This document shows positions 19,262-31,107 of a stretch of 64,000 bases of DNA, in pieces; the stretch's first letter is position 1; each line of letters opens with the position of its first letter. Below the pieces are notes generated by a model, which was not told the origin of the DNA, ran no database searches, and worked only from the letters and a program-made list of their open reading frames with translations. A program made the position numbers and the translations under genes. Origin of the DNA: Planctomycetota bacterium (GTDB lineage: Bacteria; Planctomycetota; UBA1135; GCA-002686595); assembly GCA_016712565.1 (NCBI GenBank), contig JADJQU010000011.1:1-64000 (forward strand), read 5' to 3'.

Positions 19262-20146
19262 TCAGGGCCGGCGAACTTCCAGCACTCGGGGAAGGCGCGC
19301 CAGGTCCCGGTGCACGCGGGCCGGACGATCCCCCGCCAGGCGCAGGGCCTCGTCCCCCTGGTCGTGGCCGAGTTCGACGAGCAACACGCCGCCGGGAGCG
19401 AGCAACTCGTCCGCTTCGGCCAGGAGCCTGCGCACCCAATGGTGCGGATCGCCCGCAGGCGCGAAGAGCGCCAGGGCGGGCTCGTGGTCGCGCACCTCGG
19501 GCGAGAGGCTGCCTTGGACCTCGCGCGCCACGTAGGGCGGGTTGGAGACCAGCAGGTCGAAGGGCCCGCTGGACCGCGCGGGCAGTCCGCCGTCGGCCTC
19601 GAGGAACACGACCTCGCGGGCGGCACCCCCTAGACGTTCGGCGTTGGCCCGGGCCACGGTCAGGGCCGCGGCCGAAAGGTCGACGGCCGTCACGCGCGAG
19701 CCCGGAAGCTCCAGGGCCAGGGTCAGGGCCAGCACGCCGGAACCCGTGCCCACGTCCAGGATCCGCGGCGCCGCCAGGGCCCGTTCGCGGACGGAGGCCC
19801 TGGCCAGGTCCACCAGGAGCTCGGTCTCCGAGCGCGGAATCAGGACCGAGGCGTTGACGTGGAAGACCCGCCCGTAGAACTCGCGATTCCCGGTCAGGTA
19901 GGCCACGGGCTCGCGCTTGCCGCGCCGCGCCAGGAGCTCGCGGCCGCGGGCCAGCTCGTCGGCGGTCAGGGGCCGCTCCAGGTCCAGGAACAGGTGCAGC
20001 CGATCGCAGCCCAGGGCGTGGGCCACCAGGAGTTCGGCGTCCAGGCGCGCCTCGGCGACCCCCTTGCGCGCCAGGAACTCACGGCCCATGCGCAGCATCT
20101 CTCCCGCCGTGCGCGGCAGGGGCTCGGAAGCACTCGCGGAGGCCAT
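19262..20146 (-). CDS. prmC: Release-factor glutamine methyltransferase
   Basis: 294 residues from ATG 20146; the frame is open upstream, but an earlier start would run into the preceding gene. It methylates the Gln of the GGQ motif of peptide-chain release factors using AdoMet. Visible are the N-terminal helical domain (LDAELLVAHALGCDR), AdoMet motif ILDVGTGSGVLALTLA and the substrate-binding LLVSNPPYVA (NPPY). prfA, its substrate gene, lies one gene upstream on the same strand. The prfA-prmC link is classical, but here a membrane-protein gene separates them. Confidence 0.95.
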   Translation of the reverse strand: MASASASEPLPRTAGEMLRMGREFLARKGVAEARLDAELLVAHALGCDRLHLFLDLERPLTADELARGRELLARRGKREPVAYLTGNREFYGRVFHVNASVLIPRSETELLVDLARASVRERALAAPRILDVGTGSGVLALTLALELPGSRVTAVDLSAAALTVARANAERLGGAAREVVFLEADGGLPARSSGPFDLLVSNPPYVAREVQGSLSPEVRDHEPALALFAPAGDPHHWVRRLLAEADELLAPGGVLLVELGHDQGDEALRLAGDRPARVHRDLARLPRVLEVRRP

Positions 20147-20178
20147 GGGGCGAGGGGCCGCGGAAACCGGCTCCCCTC

Positions 20179-21003
20179 TCAGCCGCGGGCCGCTCCGCCG
20201 GGACCGCGCGAGGTGGCCCGGGCGGCCTTGCGGGCCTCGAGGGCCGCAGCCTTCTTGACCTCGCCCTCCTTCTTCGCCTGCATCATCGCCACCGCGATCG
20301 TGTGCACGGCGCCGGCGCCGGCGGCGGCGAGGATCAGGCAACCCAGGGCGCCCAACCAGCCCAGGGCACCGCCCTGTTGGATCCGGCCGAAGAGGCCGAA
20401 CAGGCCGCCGATGGCGCAGCCCGCGAACATGATCGGGAACAGCGGATTGAAGTGCCCGCCCTTGAGGTAGCTGTGAATGTGCGCGAAGGTCAGCCCGCCC
20501 AGAAGCAGGGTCGCCGATTCGCCGAGCACCAGCACGTGATCGCTGTAGAGCGCCAGCTGGGCCCCGAGCACGCCGAGGATCACCAGGGTCCCGACCACGT
20601 GCAGTCCATTCAGGGCGCCGAGCATGCCCTTCTTTCCGGCCGCCAGGGGCTTGGAGCCGAAGCCGGTGGCGGAGGCCCCGGCATAGTGGGCGTCCACGCC
20701 CTTCATGATCAGCATGCAGCCGCCCAGGAGCACCAGCTTGAGCCCGAGGTTGACCCAGTTGCCGCTGCCCAGGTCGGCCCCCATCCAGGGCAGCAGCGAG
20801 CCCGCCACGAGCAACTTGGCTGCCTTGAGGAGCATTTGGGGCGCGCGTTCCTGGGCCCGCGCGCTGACGTTGGGCGCGCCGGGCTTGCCCGGCTGGGAGC
20901 GCGGGGCGGCCGGCGCCGGCGTGGAGGAGGCCTCCAGCGGCAAGTCGGGCAGCGGTTCGAGGTGGGACTCTTCGCTGGGCGCTGCGGCGGGGTCGTTGCT
21001 CAT
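20179..21003 (-). CDS. Multi-pass membrane protein, unknown
   Basis: 274 residues. The first 60 are Pro/Ala-rich, acidic and probably disordered. About five hydrophobic helices follow between residues 60 and 235 (for example VNLGLKLVLLGGCMLIM, VVGTLVILGVLGAQLAL, GWLGALGCLILAAAGAGAV), then a basic Lys/Arg/Ala tail. There is no signal peptide and no family I recognise. It sits between prfA (155 nt upstream) and prmC (32 nt downstream) on the same strand and may be co-transcribed with them. Confidence 0.7.
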   Translation of the reverse strand: MSNDPAAAPSEESHLEPLPDLPLEASSTPAPAAPRSQPGKPGAPNVSARAQERAPQMLLKAAKLLVAGSLLPWMGADLGSGNWVNLGLKLVLLGGCMLIMKGVDAHYAGASATGFGSKPLAAGKKGMLGALNGLHVVGTLVILGVLGAQLALYSDHVLVLGESATLLLGGLTFAHIHSYLKGGHFNPLFPIMFAGCAIGGLFGLFGRIQQGGALGWLGALGCLILAAAGAGAVHTIAVAMMQAKKEGEVKKAAALEARKAARATSRGPGGAARG

Positions 21004-21158
21004 GGGATGCGGAGGGATGCAGGACCGGAGGCAGGGGGCTCTGGGGCAGGAAGGGCTACGCGGGCGTGGGGGGTCGGCAGGACGGCGCGCGAAGGGCTCT
21101 AGTCACCAGGTGCCCACCCGCAACGCGCCCGCGGGCCTTGGGGTTCAGCCGGGGGAAC

Positions 21159-22235
21159 TCAGAGGCGCTTGATGCGCTCCTCGCGGTCGAGGGCCTCGAG
21201 CTCCTCCAGGGGGGTGTCCAGCTTACCGGCCAGCACCTGTTCGAGGGAAAAGTTCTTCCCCAGCCGGTGGTCGGTCATGCGGTTTTGGGGCCAGTTGTAG
21301 GTGCGCACCCGGTCGCTGCGATCCCCGGTGCCCACCTGGGTCTTGCGGATGTGGGCGCGCTCGGCGTGCAGGCGCTCCCGCTCGGCCTCCAGGAGCCGGG
21401 CCCGCAGGATGCGCATGGCACGGGCCTTGTTCTTGTGCTGGCTCTTGTCGTCCATGCAGACCACCACCGTGCCGCTGGGCAGGTGCGTGATGCGCACGGC
21501 GGACTCGGTCTTGTTGACGTGCTGGCCGCCCGCGCCGCCGGCGCGCATGGTGTCGATGCGCAGATCCTGATCGCGGATCTCCAGGTCCACCTCCTCGGCC
21601 TCGGGCAGCACGGCCACCGTCACCGTGGAGGTATGGACGCGACCCTGCGCCTCCGTCGCGGGCACTCGCTGCACGCGGTGGGCCCCGGACTCGAAGCGCA
21701 GCTTGGACCACACGCCCTCGCCCTCGACGCCGAAGATCATTTCCTTGAAGCCGCCGACCTCGGAGGCCGTGGCCTCCATCAGCTCCACGCGCCAGCCGCG
21801 GGACTCGGCGAAGCGCTGGTAGATCTTGAACAGGTCGCCGACGAACAGGCTGGCCTCGTCACCGCCCGTTCCGGCGCGCAACTCGACGATCACCTTGCGC
21901 TTGAAGTCCTCGGGCTCGGCGATCAGCGCGTTCTTGACTTCCAGGTCGAAGGCGCGCTCCTCGGCTTCCAGGCCCACGAGTTCCTCGCGCGCCAGCTCGC
22001 GCATTCCCGGATCGGCGTCCTGCAGGAGCTTCTGGGCGTCGGCGCGCCGCGAGAGCAGTCCGTCGAGATGGTCGGCCAGGCGCGCCACGGCTTCCAGGCT
22101 GCCGCGCTGGCGCAACAGCCCCGGCATGCGCCGCGGGTCGGCGGCGGCCTCGGGCGTGCCCAAGAAGTCGGTCAGCTCGCGATGGCGCGCGGCCTGCTCA
22201 CGCAGCTTCGCGACCAGCGGCGCGGCGAATTCCAT
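21159..22235 (-). CDS. prfA: Peptide chain release factor 1
   Basis: 358 residues, the normal length. It recognises UAA and UAG stop codons and triggers release of the finished peptide. The catalytic motif is in MRAGGAGGQHVNKTESAVRI (GGQ), followed by the class signature HLPSGTVVVCMDDKSQHKNK. The N-terminal helical domain and the ELRAGTGGDEA..F..DL region are intact. It follows rpmE by 30 nt. The GGQ Gln is the substrate of PrmC, encoded downstream. RF1 rather than RF2 because there is no in-frame UGA shift site and the spacing fits RF1; the codon-recognition tripeptide reads as PAT (VQRVPATEAQG). Confidence 0.95.
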   Translation of the reverse strand: MEFAAPLVAKLREQAARHRELTDFLGTPEAAADPRRMPGLLRQRGSLEAVARLADHLDGLLSRRADAQKLLQDADPGMRELAREELVGLEAEERAFDLEVKNALIAEPEDFKRKVIVELRAGTGGDEASLFVGDLFKIYQRFAESRGWRVELMEATASEVGGFKEMIFGVEGEGVWSKLRFESGAHRVQRVPATEAQGRVHTSTVTVAVLPEAEEVDLEIRDQDLRIDTMRAGGAGGQHVNKTESAVRITHLPSGTVVVCMDDKSQHKNKARAMRILRARLLEAERERLHAERAHIRKTQVGTGDRSDRVRTYNWPQNRMTDHRLGKNFSLEQVLAGKLDTPLEELEALDREERIKRL

Positions 22236-22265
22236 GATTGCGCGGTCAGGCGCAGCAGGGTCGGA

Positions 22266-22478
22266 TCAGGCCTTGGCCTTGGAGCCGCCGTACTTCTTGA
22301 CGAAGGCGTCCACGCGACCGGCGGAGTCCACGAACTTCTGCTTGCCCGAGTAGAACGGGTGGCAGTTGGAGCAAATTTCCACGCGCAGCTCCTTGACGGT
22401 GGCGCGGGTCGTCCAGGCGGCGCCGCATCCGCAGTGGACCTTGCACTCCTGGTACTTGGGGTGGATCTTCTCTTTCAT
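22266..22478 (-). CDS. rpmE: 50S ribosomal protein L31 (zinc form)
   Basis: 70 residues. The Cys-type L31 is recognised by paired Cys, one in VHCGCGAAW and one in ICSNCHPFYSGKQKF, that bind zinc. KEKIHPKY opens the protein as expected. It heads a short minus-strand group with prfA 30 nt downstream. The upstream gap to maf carries GC-rich short repeats. Confidence 0.95.
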   Translation of the reverse strand: MKEKIHPKYQECKVHCGCGAAWTTRATVKELRVEICSNCHPFYSGKQKFVDSAGRVDAFVKKYGGSKAKA

Positions 22479-22559
22479 GGCCTTGCTCCTTGGGCCTCCG
22501 TCGTTGTGGAGGGCCGAAAAGAATAGGTGGCGGCGGCCCTGAAAGCAAGCCGCGGGCCC

Positions 22560-22614
22560 CCATCTCGGCCCCGGCCCAGCCCCGGCCCGGCCCAGCCCCG
22601 GCCCAGCCCGGCAA
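22560..22614. repeat. GC-rich imperfect tandem repeat (CCCGGCCCAG-type)
   Basis: Several copies of a unit close to GGCCCAGCCCCGGCCC lie between maf and rpmE, upstream of the rpmE start. Probably replication-slippage repeat. No coding or regulatory role is evident. Confidence 0.6.
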
Positions 22615-22649
22615 CGACCTGCGCGGAGCCTGGCGGCGGCCCTCCGGAG

Positions 22650-23270
22650 TCAGGCGCCGCCCGGTGCTTGTGGGCCCGCCAGCTCGCGGTACAGCGAAAG
22701 CGCCAGGGCCACCGGCAGGCCCACGACGTTGTCGAAGCCGCCCTCCAGGCGCACCACGAAGCGGTCCGCGGTCTCCTGGATGGCATACCCGCCGGCCTTG
22801 CCCTCCCATTCCCCGCTGGCCACGTAGGCCGCGCGCTCGGCGGGGAGGATCTCGCGCATGGTGACGTAGGTGCCCTCGACGCCCGAGCGCTGCGCTCCGT
22901 CGGGCGTGCGCACCACGGCCACGCCCGTGGCCACCAGGTGTCGGGTCCCCGAGAGCAGGTCCAGCATGGCGAGGGCCTCGCGCGCGTCCGCGGGCTTCCC
23001 CAGGAGCAGCCAGCGGCCGTCCCTCCGGACCGCCACGATGGTGTCGGCGCCCAGCACGCAGGCCCTGCGCGCCGGATGGCGAGCCGCGCCGGCCAGCGCC
23101 TTGCGCTGGGCCAGTTCCAGGGCCGCCCCAAATGGGGACTCGAAGAGGGACAGGGTCTCGTCCACGTCGCTGGGCTCCACGAGGAAGCGCTGGCCGGCCT
23201 GCTCCAGGAGCTCCCGTCGCCGCGGCGAAGCGGAGGCCAGCACGAGGGGCGGCGGAGACGGCTCGGTCAT
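22650..23270 (-). CDS. maf: Maf-like nucleotide pyrophosphatase
   Basis: 206 residues. Maf proteins hydrolyse non-canonical or modified nucleoside triphosphates (such as dTTP/UTP or m7GTP) to monophosphates, cleaning the nucleotide pool; overexpression in some bacteria blocks septation. Visible motifs are LVLASASPRRRELLEQAG (family hallmark), SDVDETL, VLGADTIVAV (catalytic Asp region) and GIPV-like LPVALALSLYREL at the end. The subgroup cannot be set by eye. It stands between the endonuclease-III-like gene and rpmE. Confidence 0.9.
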   Translation of the reverse strand: MTEPSPPPLVLASASPRRRELLEQAGQRFLVEPSDVDETLSLFESPFGAALELAQRKALAGAARHPARRACVLGADTIVAVRRDGRWLLLGKPADAREALAMLDLLSGTRHLVATGVAVVRTPDGAQRSGVEGTYVTMREILPAERAAYVASGEWEGKAGGYAIQETADRFVVRLEGGFDNVVGLPVALALSLYRELAGPQAPGGA

Positions 23271-23388
23271 GACGGTGGATTGCGAGGAAGCGGCCGCGGG
23301 TCAGACCGCGCGGCCGGGAATGGGCCGCGGAAGCGCCCTCCGGGGGGCGTGGCCCCCGCGCGCCGAGGCCCCCACGCCGGTGCGCCGC

Positions 23389-24588
23389 TCAGCGCTTCTT
23401 CTTGCCCTTGGCGGGCTTCTTCTTCGACGCCGCGGCCTTGGGCGCCGCGGCCTTCTTGGCCTTGGCCTTGAGAGCCGCGGCCTTGGCCGCCGCCGCCTTG
23501 GCCGCCGCGGCCTCCTTGGCCTGCTTGGCGAGGCGCGCCTTCTCCTTGTCGGCCAGGGCCTTGGCGCGAGCCTTCTCGGCGGCCAGCTTCTTCGCCGCCA
23601 GCTCCTTGGCCTTGGCCTCCTTGGCCTGCTGCTTCTTTTGGATCTCGGCTTGGCGCGCGGCGGCCTTCTTGGCCAGCTCCGCCTCGCGTTCCTTCTTGAT
23701 CCGCAGACGCTCGTCCTCCTGGGCCTTCTTGCGCGCGGCGATGGCCGCCAGGCGGGCGTCCTCGGCGGCCTTCTTGGCGGCATCGGCGGCGGCCTTCTTG
23801 GCGGCCTTGGCGGCCTCCCGGGCAAGGCGCTCCTCTTCCTTCTGGCGCAGGACGGCCTGGCGTGCCTCGTCCTTCTGGCGCAGCACCTCCAGCCGTTCCT
23901 GCTGGAGCTTCCATTCCTTGTAGGCCTTCTTGCCGTACTTGCAGTCGTCCACCAGGACGCAGGCGTGGCAGGCGGGCTTGCGCGCGTCGCACCAGCGCGA
24001 GGCCACTTCACCGAACTTGACCACGAAGCCCAGCTGGTCGTGCTCGGGCACCAGGGGCTCGATCTGCGCCCGGGCCTTCTTCATGGAACCGCCCTGGCGC
24101 GTCACCAGGCCGATGCGGTCGAGGACGCGCACGAGGGTGGGGGTCACCGGCAATTCGCGGCCGGAGGCGATCCACATCAAGTAGCTCGCGGTCGCCGTGC
24201 CGATGAACGGCAGAATCGAAACGAAGCGCGCGCTGGAAACCGGGTCGTCCCTCAGGAACTCCAGGTCCAGGCCGTGACTGCGCTGGAAGACCTCCTGGAG
24301 GTACTCGCGCACGTCGCGGGCCACGGGGATCGCGCGCTCGCCCAGCTGGGCGGGCTTGAGGTGGCCGGCGATTTCCTGGGCCTGGGCCACGCGCAGCTCG
24401 TTCCAGTCGCCGTAGGCGGTCTTCAGCACCTCGATGACCTTGAGGCTCGGAGCGGGCTGCAGTTGTCGCCGAAGAATCGCGTACAGCCCCTGGTGCATCA
24501 GGCTGTAGCCCTCGAGTTGCTCGGGGATCGGATGGCGAAGCTGGATCTTCTCCATCAGCTTCACGGCGGCGTCGGACTTCTTGCTCAC
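23389..24588 (-). CDS. Endonuclease III-like HhH protein lacking catalytic Lys and Asp, with Lys/Ala-rich tail
   Basis: 399 residues. Residues 30-216 have the HhH-GPD DNA-glycosylase layout. At 200, 207, 210 and 216 lie four Cys with the exact C-x6-C-x2-C-x5-C spacing of the endonuclease III 4Fe-4S cluster. The hairpin-helix-hairpin reads LPFIGTATASYLMW where the enzymes have LPGVGRKTA, so the catalytic Lys is replaced. The segment LPVTPTLVRVLDRIG stands where VDTHV.R is usual, so the catalytic Asp is replaced by Thr. Residues 225-399 are almost wholly Lys, Ala, Glu and Arg, a predicted long charged helix. Probably a DNA- or RNA-binding protein rather than a glycosylase. Between rpsP and maf. 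Confidence 0.75.
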   Translation of the reverse strand: MSKKSDAAVKLMEKIQLRHPIPEQLEGYSLMHQGLYAILRRQLQPAPSLKVIEVLKTAYGDWNELRVAQAQEIAGHLKPAQLGERAIPVARDVREYLQEVFQRSHGLDLEFLRDDPVSSARFVSILPFIGTATASYLMWIASGRELPVTPTLVRVLDRIGLVTRQGGSMKKARAQIEPLVPEHDQLGFVVKFGEVASRWCDARKPACHACVLVDDCKYGKKAYKEWKLQQERLEVLRQKDEARQAVLRQKEEERLAREAAKAAKKAAADAAKKAAEDARLAAIAARKKAQEDERLRIKKEREAELAKKAAARQAEIQKKQQAKEAKAKELAAKKLAAEKARAKALADKEKARLAKQAKEAAAAKAAAAKAAALKAKAKKAAAPKAAASKKKPAKGKKKR

Positions 24589-24771
24589 GCGGTGTTGGGA
24601 TTGCGCGTCGCGCGCAGAGTGTGGGAGGACGGAGTTCCTGATGCGGCCGAGGGAGCGGCGGGGCCCGGCGCGGGACGCGGCCTGCGGCGGGCGGACCGGA
24701 GCCGCCGCGGCAGGCCCTGGGGCCGGGAGGGCGGAAAGAATCGCGGGGGACGCGCGGCGCGCGCCCGCGAA

Positions 24772-25188
24772 TCAGGTCTTCTTCTTCGCGTCCGCCTTGG
24801 GCTTGCGCGCCACCTTGGGACGCGCGAGCTTGGCGGCGGCGATGCGCTGGTTGCGCGCGGCGCGGCGGGCCTTGGTCTTCGTGGACTTGTTGCGGCCGGA
24901 GCGGTCGCGGGCGGGCTTGTTGAAGGCGGCCCCGGCCTCACCGAAGACGCCGGCGCGCTTGAAGATCGAGCGCACGGTGTCGCTGGGCTGGGCGCCCTTG
25001 GCGATCCAGGCCTTGGCGCGCTCCACGTCGAACTTGATCTGCATCTCCTTCTTCGACGCGATCGGGTCGTAGAGGCCGAGATCCTCGACCGTGCGCCCGT
25101 CGCGCTTGAAGCGCGAGTCAGAGACCGAGATCGAGTAGCAGGGCCGATTGGTACGGCCCGTGCGCTTCATGCGGATGACGACGACCAT
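24772..25188 (-). CDS. rpsP: 30S ribosomal protein S16 with basic C-terminal extension
   Basis: 138 residues; the S16 core is about 80. VVVIRMKRTGRTNRPCYSI and EDLGLYDPIA are the family hallmarks. The last 45 residues are a Lys/Arg/Ala extension (ending PKADAKKKT), as in some other phyla. It follows ffh by 111 nt in the conserved ffh-rpsP order. Confidence 0.95.
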   Translation of the reverse strand: MVVVIRMKRTGRTNRPCYSISVSDSRFKRDGRTVEDLGLYDPIASKKEMQIKFDVERAKAWIAKGAQPSDTVRSIFKRAGVFGEAGAAFNKPARDRSGRNKSTKTKARRAARNQRIAAAKLARPKVARKPKADAKKKT

Positions 25189-25299
25189 GGGCGAGGAAGG
25201 AAAGGCGGGTGGCGGAAACGAAGGCTGGAGGAAGACGGAGATCCTGGGGCGAGGCGGGCGTGGGCCGGCCGCGCTCCCTGGAACAGAGGGGCGGAGATT

Positions 25300-26950
<1,651 letters not shown>

Positions 26951-27090
26951 GCGGCGGGCATTCTACGGCTCGGCGGCGCCGGGCGGAGGAGAACCCCCGC
27001 GGGCGGAATCCAGGCCCCCCCAAGGGCCGGGTGGTGCGCGGCCGGCGGAGCCGCGGAGGCCGGCACGGGGGCGCGGCCCCCGCGCCGGTC

Positions 27091-28400
<1,310 letters not shown>

Positions 28401-28955
28401 CCGTCCCCCCGAGCGTCCGCTGGACGCTCCTGTCCTCCGCTCGCCTCCACGGAAGGCGCACGCCGTGTGCACCACCCGCGGCGGACGCGCCCAGCGCGCG
28501 TCGCCGCTTTGTTTCACCAAACCGCGGGGCCGGATTCCATGGGGCGGTTGCTTTCAGTTGCGGTTTCTCCGGCGTTCGCGGCGGCCGAGGCGACTGCCCG
28601 GCGGAGGGGATTCGCGCCGGTGCGGCGGCGGAGGGACGGAGTCCCGACGCTCTCCGGACCGTCGGAGCGGAGCGAAGCCGGCGCCAGGTCGGGCTTCCAT
28701 CCGCCTCGGACGGCCCACCGGCTGCCCGCCCGCGACCCGCCAGCGCCCCAGCTGCGACTCAACCGGGCCCCATTCGGCGCCCCACGGCGCCCGCGCACGT
28801 GCGGCGCCAGAGGCCTCGCCGCCGGTGCCCCCGGTTTGACCCCCCGGTGTGAGCGGCCTATCATCTCCGCCCTTCCCTCCCCCGCGGGCGTCCGGTGGTC
28901 ATCCCCGGCACTGCGCATGCGCACGGCGCCCCCTTAGGAGTCGAGACCTCCGCCC
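28401..28955. other. Divergent intergenic region, murA / TPR-alphaCTD gene
   Basis: About 555 nt of very GC-rich DNA between the two start codons. Small frames on both strands look random. It must hold promoters for both directions, but none is recognisable. Several GC-rich inverted repeats lie within, including one just before murA. Confidence 0.4.
28411..28429 (-). promoter_or_regulatory. Perfect hairpin just upstream of the murA start
   Basis: GAGCGTCC, three-base loop, GGACGCTC: an 8-bp perfect stem ending 10 nt before the murA ATG on the minus strand. It would overlap the ribosome-binding region in the mRNA and could affect translation. Function is inferred from position only. Confidence 0.35.
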
Positions 28956-30335
28956 ATGACCAACTCGAGCACGACCGAAGCGGCCCCCACCGGCCAGTCC
29001 ACCCCCGAACAGGCGTTCGACATCCGGAAGGCGCAGATCGCGAGCTTCGGCGTCCTCCAGCAAGCCCGCGGGCAGGTCTTCGCCACGCGCAAGCTGCGCG
29101 ACGCCTTCGCCCGGGAGGTGAGCGCCCTGGGAACCGGTGGAGACGAGGGCCGGCGCCGGGGCCTGGGTCTGTGGATGCTCGGCGACTACGCCGCCGCGGC
29201 CGCCCAATTGGAGTCCTACGGCAACGACGACGTGGCCTCCTTCACCCGCGCCAACGCGCTGGTGTCCGCCGGCCGCCCCAAGGAGGCCTGGCCGATCTTC
29301 AAGCGCCTGTCCGAGGCCTATCCCAATGAGCCCCGGCCCCGCGGATCCATGTTGGAGGCGCGCCTGGAGGCCGATCTGCTGGCAGGCGGCGCCGACGAGG
29401 CCTTCGTCAACCTGAAGCGCGGCTTGACCGAAGCCCCCGCGGTGTTCGGCCCCAGCTGCGAGGGTCAGTACCTGCAGGGACGCCTGGCCGAGCACGAGCG
29501 CCGCTACGGCATGGCCCTGGACCACTACGAGGCCGCCTACGCCGCCGACCCCACGCACCGCGGCCTGCTGTTCCGGGCCGCGCACCTCCTGGAGCGCTGC
29601 GGCGAGGACCAGTCGGCCCTGCGCTACTACCAGTCCCTGAGCCAGCTCCTGCCCATCGACCGCAACGTGCTGTTCAACCTGGGCATGCTCTACGAGGACT
29701 TGGGCAAGGACCGTCAGGCCGCCGCCTGCTACGAGGTGCTGGTCAAGAACGACCCCACCGACCGTCGGGCGCGGCTCTACTTCCTGGACGCCCGTTCGGC
29801 CCTCTCGATGTACTACGACGAGGACCTGGAGCGGAAGGAAGACCGCCTGAACCAAATCCTGCGCACGCCGATCTCCGACTTCGAGCTCTCGGTCCGCGCG
29901 CGCAACTGCCTCAACAAGATGAACATCATCACCCTCGGTGACCTGGTGCGTCAGACCGAGGCCGAACTGCTCGCCTACAAGAACTTCGGCGAGACGTCGC
30001 TCAACGAGATCAAGGAAATCCTGGCCTCGAAGAACCTGCGCCTGGGCATGGCCCACGAGGAGGCGGTGGCTTCGATCGAAGCCGCCACCCGTCCGCGGGG
30101 CTCGGGCGAGAATTCCGAGCTGCTCAACCGCCCCATCGGCGACCTGGACCTTTCCATCCGCGCCCGCCGCACGGTGGAGTCCCTGTCCTGCCTGACCCTG
30201 GGCGACGTGGTCCAGCACTCCGAGGAGGAGCTGCTCGGCATGCCGAACTTCGGCGTCACCTCCCTGACGGAGCTCAAGCGCAAGCTGGCGGAGCTGGGAC
30301 TCAAGCTCGCCGAGAATCCCCCGCCCAAGAAGTGA
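28956..30335 (+). CDS. TPR protein with two C-terminal RNA-polymerase alpha-CTD-like domains
   Basis: 459 residues, no signal peptide. Residues 60-280 are helical tetratricopeptide-like repeats (LGLWMLGDYAAAAAQLESYG, NLGMLYEDLGKDRQAAACYE). Then two copies of the alpha-subunit C-terminal fold: TPISDFELSVRARNCLNKM...LGDLVRQTEAELLAYKNFG, and RPIGDLDLSIRARRTVESL...LGDVVQHSEEELLGMPNFG. In genuine RpoA this domain contacts UP-element DNA and activators. Here it is detached from the assembly domain, so it may bind DNA or polymerase partners. Proteins of this design recur in planctomycete genomes, as I recall. ATG 28956 follows AGGAGTCGAG. It heads a plus-strand pair with ruvA 100 nt downstream. Confidence 0.85.
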   Translation: MTNSSTTEAAPTGQSTPEQAFDIRKAQIASFGVLQQARGQVFATRKLRDAFAREVSALGTGGDEGRRRGLGLWMLGDYAAAAAQLESYGNDDVASFTRANALVSAGRPKEAWPIFKRLSEAYPNEPRPRGSMLEARLEADLLAGGADEAFVNLKRGLTEAPAVFGPSCEGQYLQGRLAEHERRYGMALDHYEAAYAADPTHRGLLFRAAHLLERCGEDQSALRYYQSLSQLLPIDRNVLFNLGMLYEDLGKDRQAAACYEVLVKNDPTDRRARLYFLDARSALSMYYDEDLERKEDRLNQILRTPISDFELSVRARNCLNKMNIITLGDLVRQTEAELLAYKNFGETSLNEIKEILASKNLRLGMAHEEAVASIEAATRPRGSGENSELLNRPIGDLDLSIRARRTVESLSCLTLGDVVQHSEEELLGMPNFGVTSLTELKRKLAELGLKLAENPPPKK

Positions 30336-30435
30336 CCCGGCGCGTTCCCCGGCCGGAGGGATCGAGCGCAGTCCCCCGGGGACTTCGCCCCCCGCGGCCG
30401 GGAGCATGCTCGGTCCCTGCCGGCGCCAGCGGCCC

Positions 30436-31044
30436 ATGTACGCCTACCTCGAGGGCAAGATCAGCTCCCACGCCCCGGGCAGACTGGTGCTCGACGTCCA
30501 GGGGGTCGGCTACGAGGTGCACGTGCCGCTCGCGGCGCGCTTCGGGACCCAGGGCCTGCTGAGGGTCCACGTGCACCAGGTGGTGCGCGAGGACGAGCAC
30601 CGGCTCTACGGTTTCCCGGACGCCGCCATGCGCGACCTGTTCCGCCTGCTGCTCTCGGTGCGCGGCGTGGGCCCGGCGGCGGCTTTGGGACTGCTCTCGG
30701 GGCTCTCGGTGCAGGACCTCGTGGGCGCGATCCACGGGGGCGACGTGCGCAAGCTGGTCAGCGTGCGCGGCATCGGCAAGAAGACCGCCGAACAACTGCT
30801 GCTCGACCTGCGCGAGAAGATCGCCTCCTTCACCCAGCAGGTCCCCGGCGGCGGGCTGGCGCGCAGCGGTGGCAGCCAGCGCGTCGAGGACGCGGTGGCG
30901 GCCCTGGTCGGCATCGGGTTCTCCGAGAAGGAGGCCCGCAAGGCCGTGGACCGCGCCGCGGCCGATCTGGCCGCGGAGCTTGGGGCCACCGCCGCCGAGC
31001 AGCTCGACGTGGAACGCCTGGTGCGCCGCGCCCTGTCGGGTTGA
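30436..31044 (+). CDS. ruvA: Holliday junction branch migration protein RuvA
   Basis: 202 residues from ATG 30436, giving the canonical MYAYLEGKI start. With RuvB it moves Holliday junctions in recombinational repair. The N-terminal OB fold (VLDVQGVGYEVHVP), two HhH motifs in domain II (LLLSVRGVGPAAALGLLSGL and LVSVRGIGKKTAEQLLLDL) and the C-terminal RuvB-contact helix bundle (EDAVAALVGIGFSEKEARKAV) are all present. ruvB and ruvC are not adjacent here. Confidence 0.95.
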   Translation: MYAYLEGKISSHAPGRLVLDVQGVGYEVHVPLAARFGTQGLLRVHVHQVVREDEHRLYGFPDAAMRDLFRLLLSVRGVGPAAALGLLSGLSVQDLVGAIHGGDVRKLVSVRGIGKKTAEQLLLDLREKIASFTQQVPGGGLARSGGSQRVEDAVAALVGIGFSEKEARKAVDRAAADLAAELGATAAEQLDVERLVRRALSG

Positions 31045-31107
31045 GCCCCGGAGCAGGCCCTGGAATCCGACGCGCTTCCGGCGCGGGGCGGGTTGCGGGA
31101 CGCGAGT

